DNA of 64,000 nt from Pisaster brevispinus (taxonomy: Eukaryota > Echinodermata > Asteroidea > Forcipulatida > Asteriidae), in assembly GCA_023634235.1 (NCBI GenBank), contig JAMKCF010000012.1:6306329-6370328 (forward strand), read 5' to 3'. Positions 55,932 to 64,000 of the stretch are shown here, one piece after another; position 1 is the stretch's first letter, and every line of letters begins with the position of its first letter. The notes beneath the pieces are model-generated. The model was given only the letters and a program-made list of their open reading frames with translations, did not search any database and was not told where the DNA came from. The translations under genes and the position numbers were made by a program.

Positions 55932-57759
55932 CTAATCACTATCACTAACGATGGAATCAAATATCTCTTGGTACTTGGCAAGTATTTCCTTTGCAGTTGG
56001 TCGCAGCGATGGGTCCCTTTCTTTGCACTGTTTGTGGAGCTTAAATAAATGCAGCCTGACGATGTCGCTATGATCAACCTTCCCAAGAAGGATATCAGTT
56101 ATATCTGGTACTTTCCAGATGTCCGTCTTCTCATCGTACGGTGGCATGTCCTCGTCTCGGAAGGCCTTATCCTGGAATGGCCAAAGCTGTTCCGGTGCAA
56201 CAAAGTCATCGTAGAGTTGTCTGTGACCGCATTTAGCAAGCAATCCTCTGGGGCGGTCGACCAATGGAAGGGCATCCAGGTCGTTGATGACCAGACTGAG
56301 GTCATCCGTTACCAAAAACTGGGAGAGTGTTTTCGTTGGGTCGTTGCTGTCGCACATGATGCGTGTGCCAACCGGGCTGGAATGTATGAAAGAAAGGATT
56401 CTGGCGTAGTCCAAGCACAAATGGAATCGCGTCCTGAGTGTGTTTCTGTCAGCAAGGCCACCCTGCTGTGAGAAGACGTTGTCTATGTTTTCAGCAGATC
56501 CCAACTCGTGGTATTCTGTGATGATGACCGGGGGGTCGATGTCAAGGCATGAGCCAAGAAGCTGGACAACATGTTTGCTGACCTGCATGGCTTGAAGCAT
56601 CTCGGCACCATGGAGAAAGTCTTCTAGATATCTAGGGTGACTTAGGTTGGCGTATGCAAACCTCATCTCTTGCCATCTTCCGAGATAAACCTACATGTAA
56701 AAATATAAACTCATTGATTAAAAATTCTTGTTGAATGACAAATATCAAGTAAAGTTTAACCAGTTAATGTGAGGAGAGGTGTATAATACACAAAACTTAT
56801 ACCTGTACACGAACCAGAAAAGGGATCACTGATTAACCCCTTTTTGTAGACACCTACAAGATGTTTTTTGGAATGAAGTCAAAGCCGAGGGACGTCTTTA
56901 ATCTACCTGGACGTTCAATACTCAAAGGCCTTATCAAACCACAGTCAATGCATTTAGAAGTGACATTACCCCTTTGGCGCCTATGGAACAACCAAGGACC
57001 ACTAGACCCAAGTTTAAATCATGGTGGCATGGATGGCTACTGCTGGCCTCTCACCACAGTCAGATTCAGAACTTGGGCCATATGCGAGTAGTAAGTAGAG
57101 TTACAAGTTTTTTTCTCTGCTGTGCCAAAAGCTGTTTTTTCACTGGGCCCTCAAGTTTTCCTCCTGCCGAATATATCAAACACCTTTAATCTCTGGCTGT
57201 GCTCCATGGTCATATCTGGGTCGATGTGGCTGGTTGCCAAAAGGCGCATTTGCATGTCTGCTGCCCTGCAGCTGTGTTCTTCGCAATTCAGCTTCTCAGC
57301 TAAGAGTAAGGACGATTAGCCTCCCAAATTGAATTTGTTAGGCCCTCTCATGCTTGGCCTTGATAACTGAACCGGGTTCACCAATTTTTGTCGATGCGAA
57401 ACCATTGATAAAAAAAAACCCTGACTTACTTGTTTGACTAGACCTTCCCCGATTTTCTTCTCCAATGTCACTTCCGCAATTTGTCCACAATTAAGAAAGG
57501 GCTTCCAGCTGTCATGTCTGTTGTCATGGCAATCCGTGCCTCTCTCATCACAAATCAAGGGATCCGCCCCTTTCCCGATGTGGGGGTTTCCCACCTCGGG
57601 CGGACTCTGAAGTGACAGCGTCTGCTGAAGAATATGTACAAATTCTTGTAGCTTCCAAAGTTCCACTGGAGAGGTCAACTTTCCACACCAGTTGTAACCA
57701 ACAACTATTCCAACAGTCAGTAGGGTCAAGCAGATGGCATATCGCCATGGTAATTTCAT
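55932..57759 (-). CDS. pomk: Protein O-mannose kinase (POMK), two coding exons, 362 residues
   Basis: POMK phosphorylates the 6-position of O-linked mannose in the core M3 glycan of alpha-dystroglycan in the endoplasmic reticulum, a step needed for matriglycan assembly. Exons 57759-57430 and 56690-55932 join in phase 0 (VKQ|VYLGRW); the stop TAG is at 55932-55934. The human protein is 350 residues. Residues about 7-24 (YAICLTLLTVGIVVGY) form a single N-terminal membrane anchor, giving a type II topology. A Cys-bearing luminal stem follows, then a degenerate kinase domain: LEKKIGEGLVKQVYLGRW (glycine-rich region), PPVIITEYHELGS (hinge), SPVGTRIMCDSND (catalytic loop of the family), NDLDALPLV (metal-binding DLD in place of DFG), KCGHRQLYDDFVAPEQLWP and YDEKTDIWKVPDI. 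All recognised catalytic motifs are present. It is convergent with ELMOD3 and divergent from the ankyrin gene. Confidence 0.95.
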
Positions 57760-58577
57760 ACTCTGCTAGAAATTCTGCACAGTCAGTAAAAAAAAAAAGG
57801 GAATTACTTTTGATTAAATCTTATTCTCTGGGGGAAAAGCATTGATTAAAATCTTTGTGACAAAAAAATTACTCTTGCAATCTCGTTTTACTTGATTGAG
57901 TGATATTTCCAAAAAGTTAGGCCCAACAAATTTGCCACTTTATCTCGTTTGATTTAAGTCATTAAAATTCTTAACTGTCCAGAAAGGTTGACAGAATGTA
58001 TACAGAGGAAAAGTAAGCCATTTTGGGGTCTATAGTGGTCTTGACAGCGCTACTATAAACTAAACACCATTTCAGCTCCTTTGGGCATGAGTGCTCGAGA
58101 GTTCCAGTTGCGCAATGACAAGTCCACTTGAGCGTTCTTTTTTAAAGGTCAATAATTAGCGTTGACTTTTTAGCTATCAATTCCTCAAGAAGAATCTTTT
58201 AAAAAGGGAAATGAAGTCATAACATCAATTTCTAAACAACTCCTCAGAAAGTGGCAGTCGAAAATGGACATTTTTCAAGAGGAAATACCCGCCTTTCAGC
58301 ATCAAGATGCTGTGCCACTTTTTCTTAACCATTGAGTAGACACAGTGTGGGGTGCTGTACTCCTTTTTCCCAAAATTGTTTTGACATCTGCGATCAGGCA
58401 GTATTTAGTACTACGACCGTAGATGTCAAAATTTTGAAAAAAAGGAGTGCAGCACCTCAGTTATCTGGGCCGGGTCTACATCCATAGAGTTTAAATAGAA
58501 CTAGAGAGGGAGAACTCTTTAGTGTTATTTTTTATTAATATTAATAATATTATTATTAAATAACCGCACTAGTCCTA

Positions 58578-58658
58578 GTTGCGATGATCGTAACCCTCCA
58601 TCCTCCCTACGGTCACAGAGGATGGAGGGAGGATGGAGGGTTACGATCATCGCAACTA
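58578..58658. mobile_element. 81-bp palindromic MITE
   Basis: GTTGCGATGATCGTAACCCT ... AGGGTTACGATCATCGCAAC, with CCATCCTCC / GGAGGATGG on the inner side. A partly deleted relative is at 36655-36722. This would form a near-complete hairpin. Confidence 0.85.
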
Positions 58659-58817
58659 CACTAGTCCCTGGTGCTAATGCTGTAGGGGGTACTAGTACAT
58701 GTACTAACTACAAGTACAAGTACAAGGACTACAGTACTACCCTAGTCCCTAATAATTTTAGTAGTAGGGTCCCTAGTAGTTTTTTTTTAGTAATAAAAAA
58801 ATGGTATGATGAGCACA

Positions 58818-59573
58818 GACTATAAATGTTGGGCGCGATCGGTCAATCTGCGCTATCGGCCAATCGCGCTGCGCTATTGAAAGATCTATTGTTCGCGCAG
58901 CAATCGGTCGATCGCGCAACAATCGGTCGATCGCTCAACGAGCATCTTTTGCGCGATCGACTAATCGCGCTATGAGTATTTTTTGCGCGATCGATCGATC
59001 GTGCAAGAATGGTTTTGCGCGATCGACCGATCGTGCAGGTATGGTTTTGCGCGACCAATTGATCGTGCAGGAAGGGCTTTGCGCGATGGGCCGATCGTGC
59101 AGGAGTGGTTTTGCGCGATTGACCGATCGACGACGATTTTTGTAATTCCATCTTTATTGAATAAAATTTTAACAAAATTCGCCGTATAGGAGGACAAAAT
59201 CCCCCGCCGGACAGAATTGCCTTTCACACCGTTTCGTCTCGCACGCTCGACCGATCGCGCAAAAACCATTGTTGCACGATCGGCCGATCGCGCAAAGCTT
59301 GATCAATTGATCGCGCAAAACCATACCTGCACGATCTGTTGATCGCGCAAAACCATTCCTGTACGATCGCTCGATCGCGCAAAAAATACTCGTAGCGCGA
59401 TCAGTCGATCGCGCAAAGATGCTCGTTGAGCGATCGACCGATTGTTGCGCGATCGACCGATTGCTGCGCGAACAATAGATCTTTCAATAGCGCAGCGCGA
59501 TCGGCCGATAGCGCAGCGCTATTGGTCGATCGTGCAGATTGACCGATCGCGCCCAACATATATACTTATAGTC
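58818..59573. mobile_element. 756-bp giant palindrome with arms of repeated CGATCG dyads
   Basis: Left arm 58818-59140 and right arm 59235-59573 are inverted copies, starting GACTATAA...ATGTTGGGCGCGATCGG on both sides. Each arm is a ladder of about eight or nine units of roughly 30-36 bp. A unit is a near-palindromic block such as GCGCGATCGACCGATCGTGC plus a spacer such as AGGTATGGTTTT. A unique centre (about 59141-59235) separates the arms. There is no transposase. The architecture resembles Foldback-type DNA transposons with sub-repeats in long inverted ends. The block is very CpG-rich against AT-rich surroundings. Confidence 0.85.
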
Positions 59574-59751
59574 ATAGAGATGAGCAAATTACGAACAGAG
59601 AGATATCCACTTTATACAAATTGTTGGTTGTGTATTTACTATTACATTAGCCGGTTAGAATATGGAATGGATGATGGAGGACTGACCACCATGATATATC
59701 CCTATAAATAATTAATACAATACAAGCAAGCCACTTCCAACTTAAGTGGAT

Positions 59752-59898
59752 TATGTGCTGTTGGGCGCGCGCAATCTTTGAAGTTGTCCCTTTTTCAAAT
59801 TCGCGCAAGCCAATAATAATGCCGTCACAAAATGGCACACCGCGCGAATTTAAAAAAAGGACAACATCAAAGATTGCGCCCAACAAAAATAAGCACAT
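59752..59898. mobile_element. 147-bp fold-back element sharing its terminus with the giant palindrome
   Basis: Arms TGTGCTGTTGGGCGCG...CAATCTTTGAAG and CATCAAAGATTGCGCCCAAC...AGCACA are inverted, followed inward by TTGTCCCTTTTTCAAATTCG and its inverse. It shares TGTTGGGCGCG with both ends of the element at 58818-59573. Confidence 0.8.
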
Positions 59899-60627
59899 GA
59901 TGATGATTTAAGAATATCTTAGTTTTAACGTCCAAAGTTAGTCCCCCGTATTCTGGAGTTGCTCCAGAATCTCATCTTCCCAAAACAGATTTCATAATTT
60001 TGCCCATACCCGTTATTTTTTTCCTGAAAAAAGGGTTGATTATGCCATAAAACTCACCGCGAACAGAAGTTTTAAAACCCAAGTTGGTTCAAATGCATCA
60101 TTCATATCATCATAGTGATGAATGAATGGATTGGTTTAGCTTGCTCTCAAATTTGGTGCTCAATCAATGCTGTACACGAATAAGTATCCGAAGTACACTG
60201 CCTGTAATGTTAAACTTCCCCCAGTCCTCCCTTCACCTCTTTCGCTTTCGCGCTATAAACATATGGACTGGCAATAAGGTCACTAGCACATCTATCCCCC
60301 AGCAGAGAGGACTGAGTGACCGTCGGCCTTGTGAAATGAAACCTTTCCATTGTTGATAAACAAACTGCACAGAACTGCACTTCTGATTGAAGCCGAGAGA
60401 CTTTAAAGTGTTTGGGGGGTATTTTTGAAAATTAACTTTTATTTAGCGTTTGGGACCTTATTAAATGTGGCGCATCCATCAGAGTAATTAAACTTGAAGA
60501 GCGCCCTCTCTTGTTTTAAATGGGAAACATAAACAAACACACGCTGGCAGTATGTCATGTACAAGAATTCATGTATGTTAATTGTATGATTGAATAATTA
60601 TTGAATGCAGTGTCATGCATTCGAGCC

Positions 60628-63600
60628 ATGTCTCGAAAAGGAGATCCCCTGGAACTATTCGATAAAATTGGCGGTCAAGATCCTCAGCTGAACCTGGACA
60701 AATGCCTGGTAAATGCTTGCATCGAGGGTGACATCGACACTGTGATTGATCTGCTGCAAAAGGTTAGGTTGGTATGTTATGGATTGGGAAATGGTAAACC
60801 AATGATGGAGGTGTTCCGTCCCAACTTGACTATTGTCCCAACTATAATATAGTATAGTTGGGACTGGTCCCACAACTTGAGTGTTAAAGTTGGGACGTCC
60901 CAACTATAGTTAGGATCGCAGTAAACACAAAGCACCCCCATGAATAAACTAAAAACATAATAATACTAGTGTAGTAAGTATCATAGAATGAAGTTTTTAA
61001 GACCACTTTCCCTTGAGAATATTTCAGATTAATTATAATTTTGTTTTTCCGAGAGAATGTACATGTAAACTAAATGCGTAGGCCTACCGAGACCATGGAG
61101 GTAGAATATTTCTATTTCTACCTGAGAAAGCGTCCGACCCGGCGGCACTGACTGAGTGACTGAGCATGCCATGAGTCCGCTGTCTGCTGTCAGAACCCTC
61201 TAAAAACTATTTACACTGAGTTAGCAGTCCATACATTGTGAGCGATAAACTATCATTCCAACATGTGTCCAAACCAGTTATATGAGTTTGTACAGAGCTG
61301 AGACCCGGGTTTGAAATAAAGAATCTTGTTAATTAACGCCGATCGCATCAGGACCCATGATCGATCACGGTGTCCTGTTGAAGTCTATGGGCGATCCCAA
61401 CTATTATAGTTGGGACGTTCCAACTTTAACACTCAAGTTGGGACCAGTCCCAACTATAGTTGGGACAATCATCAAGTTGGGACGGAACAGAGGGAAGGAA
61501 ACCATCATCATGGCATTACATGGGTAAACTGACTAAAGTGAAAAAGTCACAAGCAAGAAACTGAACTTGAACTTGAAGGGTGACAACCCTATTCTCAAAA
61601 CCCCCTCGTGATCTACACGCTAGCTAGGGTTAGGGTAAGGGTTAGGAAAAAACACTTGGGGGGGTCGGAACACTCACATTCATACTCGTAGTCAGATACT
61701 GGGGTAGGGTAGATAGGGGTGTCAGAACCAAATAGGCTTTTATTAGCCAGGATTTGAAAATAGGGTGTCCAAATTTGACTGGATTGAAAAACAGGGTGTC
61801 CAGATTTTTAGCAGCGATTCTAGCAGGGGTAAAAAAGAGGTTCATCATGCCTGAAGCCTTTCTCAGTTTCAAAATTTTGGGTGAAAAGTTACCTCTTTCT
61901 CTCAAACTACATTAAAAGGGGGTCGTTTCTAACAATGTTTTATAATATCAACATCTCTCCAGTGCTCTTTATGAAGTCAGTTTTTTATGGTCATTAATTT
62001 TTTATCATTTATCTTCCTTTTATATTAAGGGAGCATCAGTTGAGGCGGAGACCTACACCGAGCATGAGGCCTACTCCGGGGAGAACTACACTACCCCCCT
62101 CATGGGAGCGGCCAGTGCCTCCAAGCAGCAGTATAAGATTGCCAAGATGCTGCTGGAAGACGGAGGTACTGGGATGTGATTTCCGTTTTTTTTTCCGGAA
62201 ATCCGTTTTTTTTAACACCCCCCCATTTTATTTATTTATTTATTGTTTAAATTAAGACCATAAAAAACATGAAGATAAAACCAAATAGAATGCCCCAGAG
62301 TGCAGATTAGGGCTTTTAAAACAAAAGATAAATGTATGAAGTAGGCTTTGAGCTCGCAAGTTTTCGCCCTCGTAAGCTTTCGCGCTTTGCGTTCACAGTT
62401 CAGGTTTTTTTTTCATCAGCCTTTCACATCCCTGAAGTAGCGATCAGGAAGGCAGAAGGCCGAAAAACCCTGTGTCCGTCTACGTTTGGCTTAATCTGTC
62501 ATTGCTTTCAATCGCTCTATGGAGAGCATTCAAGAACTATACAATGGCAATACATAGAATCAGATTACCAACCTAATTATTTGCCTGGGCCAGGTTTCTT
62601 GGGACTTTACGGCAGAATTCTTCACTTACTGTCCTTTACCAGGGCATGCTAAGCGCAGAATTCTTCACTTACAGTCCTTTACCAGGGCATGCTAAGCGCA
62701 GAATTCTTCACTTACTGTCCTTTACCAGGGCATGCTAAGCGCAGAATTCTTCACTTACAGTCCTTTACCAGGGCATGCTAAGCGCAGAATTCTTCACTTA
62801 CTGTCCTTTACCAGGGCATGCTAAGCGCAGAATTCTTCACTTACTGTCCTTTACCAGGGCATGCTAAGAGCAGAATTCTTCACTTACTGTCCTTTACCAG
62901 GGCATGCTAAGCGCAGAATTCTTCACTTACTGTCCTTTACCAGGGCATGCTAAGCGCAGAATTCTTCACTTACTGTCCTTTACCGGGGCATGCTAAGCGC
63001 AGAATTCTGTGATAAAGAGCTCCTTAAAATCGGACCCGAGTGTACACTTTCATTTTTTGCTTTACTCAAAACAGACACATGGCTTTCCGCCCTAACAAAA
63101 CTAGAATTGATTAAACTGTTTTTATTGCAATTACATCGTGGATGGAAAAAGCTGTATTAAATACAAAATTATGAATATAATGATTGAAAAAACATGTCTT
63201 TTGAAAAATGTCAGGACGCAAATCTGAAACTTTTATTCCCATGGCCCTATTACATGTGTCTTGGTTTGATCAGTGAGAAGTGCCTTCCCGAAGCTTGTTT
63301 TTGTTTTAAATATTGACTAATTTTGTCTTAATTCTAATCACTTCGAACAGCGCATCTGGATTCCGTATGTGATTCGCTTTATAAGAACGTTTTTCAAAAA
63401 TAGGATACAGAGCCCCATTACCACTCCCTCCACCCCACCTTCACCCCTCCCTCATCTTCCACCGGCACCCTACCACCAAAAAGGCGGGAAAAAAAAAATG
63501 TTTTCCCACAACCCTTTTCCAGTCTGCCATGACTACCATCGCCCACACACATGATAAATTTGTCTTTCATTTCTGTTAACCATTCTCAGCTAACGTGAAT

Positions 63601-63739
63601 AATGGAGATCGGTACAAGGTCACACCCCTCCACGTCGCCTCGCTTCACGGTCACAGCGACTGCGTCCGTTTGTTTCTCGATGCTGGAGCTGATGTCAATG
63701 CCAGGACTGAAGACTACAACCGACCCGGGGTGTTTAAAA
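60628..63739 (+). CDS. Ankyrin-repeat protein, 5' part (three clear exons)
   Basis: Exons 60628-60762, 62030-62165 and 63590-63739 join in frame with phases 0 and 1. Donors are GTTAGG, GTACTG and GTAAGC; acceptors are ATTAAG, TCTCAG and so on. The start is ATG at 60628 (MSRKGDPLELFDKIGG); an upstream in-frame sequence lacks an earlier ATG nearby. Exon 1 ends in an ankyrin-type helix pair (NLDKCLVNACIEGDIDTVID). Exon 2 gives YTTPLMGAASASKQQYKIAK, and exon 3 gives YKVTPLHVASLHGHSDCVRL followed by FLDAGADVNART, a textbook ankyrin repeat (TPLHxAxxxGH, LLxxGADVN). Ankyrin repeats mediate protein binding; no partner can be named. The gene either ends at a short fourth exon near 63900 or continues past the window. 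I do not recognise an orthologue. Confidence 0.75.
60813..61488. mobile_element. 676-bp element with composite ~95-bp inverted ends, ankyrin intron 1
   Basis: GTTCCGTCCCAACTTGA... at 60813 and ...TCAAGTTGGGACGGAAC at 61488 are inverted for about 95 bp. Each end is itself made of smaller palindromes built on TCCCAACTATAGTTGGGA. The internal ~480 bp has no long frame. Non-autonomous DNA transposon. Confidence 0.8.
61622..61648. repeat. Short telomere-like stretch
   Basis: AGCTAGGGTTAGGGTAAGGG + TTAGG: three TTAGGG-type units with one variant. Too short to mean more than a chance or interstitial remnant. Confidence 0.5.
62605..63008. repeat. 43-bp minisatellite, about nine copies, ankyrin intron 2
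   Basis: The unit contains AGAATTCTTCACTTACTGTC + CTTTACCAGGGCATGCTAAG + CGC and repeats at exactly 43 bp with very few differences (ACAGTCC/ACTGTCC, AAGAGC, ACCGGGG variants). High similarity implies recent expansion or homogenisation. Confidence 0.9.
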
Positions 63740-64000
63740 GTAAGCTCATTTAAAAAGAAATGTTTTCCCCATGTGCTTCTTTTCAAGGGAAAGTTTAATA
63801 AGCTGTTTTCTGTTTGAATGCTTTTTTTTGTTTTATACATTTTGCTTTGTACACAGCCACACCTGTGGTTTGTGATTTTGTGGCTGTGAAGACTGACTAG
63901 TATAGCGTTCTATTTTTAATCCTGCATTAATCCTGGAAAGTTTGTTGACATTTGGTCTGCTCAGGACTATAAGGTTGTTAATGCATATTGTATCGATCTC
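63740..64000. other. Window end: intron or 3' flank of the ankyrin gene
   Basis: Apart from the possible short exon at 63857-63900, I see nothing coding. The sequence is AT-rich and no polyadenylation signal is obvious before the window ends. Confidence 0.4.
63857..63900 (+). CDS. Possible last exon of the ankyrin gene
   Basis: TTTGTACACAG precedes CCACACCTGTGGTTTGTGAT. Read in the phase left by the third exon (1), it gives TTPVVCDFVAVKTD and then TAG (63898-63900). With it the protein would be 154 residues. The reading does not look like the rest of a typical ankyrin repeat, so it may be chance. Confidence 0.25.

Larger units (their letters stand above)
57760..60627. other. Divergent intergenic region packed with fold-back elements
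   Basis: No gene. It holds the 5' flank of POMK, a palindromic MITE (58578-58658), the 756-bp CGATCG-lattice palindrome (58818-59573) and a related 147-bp fold-back (59752-59898). The 5' flank of the ankyrin gene lies beyond about 60000. The open frames at 58840-59270 are artefacts of the palindrome. Confidence 0.6.

Noticed and set aside
56049..56471. A 140-codon plus-strand frame
   Set aside because: It is the antisense shadow of POMK exon 2, whose minus-strand reading is clearly conserved.
58840..59560. CRISPR-like regular repeats with spacers, and several open frames on both strands
   Set aside because: The DNA is animal nuclear sequence. The 'spacers' are also repeated, and the second half is the inverted copy of the first. 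The frames are a by-product of the palindrome.
61622..61648. A telomere or chromosome-end signal
   Set aside because: Only three or four imperfect TTAGGG-type units embedded in gene-bearing DNA.

Overview
This window is eukaryotic nuclear DNA. It carries AT-rich intergenic sequence, multi-exon genes with canonical introns, and many short non-autonomous repeats: tRNA-derived SINEs, several fold-back MITE families and minisatellites. The protein-coding genes are animal orthologues (exportin-7, ELMO-domain protein 3, protein O-mannose kinase). Gene content together with the repeat families (a tRNA-like SINE and the 'CAATTTCATAGAGCTGCTTA' fold-back family) suggest a marine invertebrate deuterostome, most likely an echinoderm such as a sea star. 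The species call is inference. No bacterial or viral genes were seen.

Layout. (1) 2681-6588, minus: a small four-exon gene for an unrecognised 109-residue protein. (2) 13281-37345, minus: a complete exportin-7 (XPO7) gene. I could join all 27 coding exons in frame into 1,092 residues, close to the roughly 1,087 of the human protein. (3) 41719-52100, plus: ELMOD3, with ten firm coding exons, a probable upstream coding or 5'UTR exon, and a candidate 18-bp microexon. (4) 55932-57759, minus: POMK, two coding exons, 362 residues. (5) From 60628, plus: an ankyrin-repeat gene with three clear exons, either ending near 63900 or running off the window. XPO7/ELMOD3 and POMK/ankyrin are divergent pairs, and ELMOD3/POMK are convergent. 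The genes are ordinary housekeeping neighbours and do not form a pathway.

The unusual biology is in splicing and in repeats. XPO7 contains two introns with minor-spliceosome (U12-type) signals. One is GT-AG. The other has a perfect ATATCCTTT donor, and only an AT-AA boundary restores the conserved reading frame. XPO7 intron 25 is largely built of decayed tandem copies of the exon-25/intron-25 junction. The stretch 58.5-61.5 kb holds four successive fold-back or terminal-inverted-repeat elements, including a 756-bp palindrome with arms made of repeated CGATCG dyads. At 10.9-11.9 kb a TTAA-flanked piggyBac-like MITE is nested inside a fold-back MITE, which in turn interrupts a 50-bp minisatellite.

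All gene models come from reading splice sites and frame by eye. Homology statements rest on remembered family sequences, not on a database search. UTR limits are not determined.
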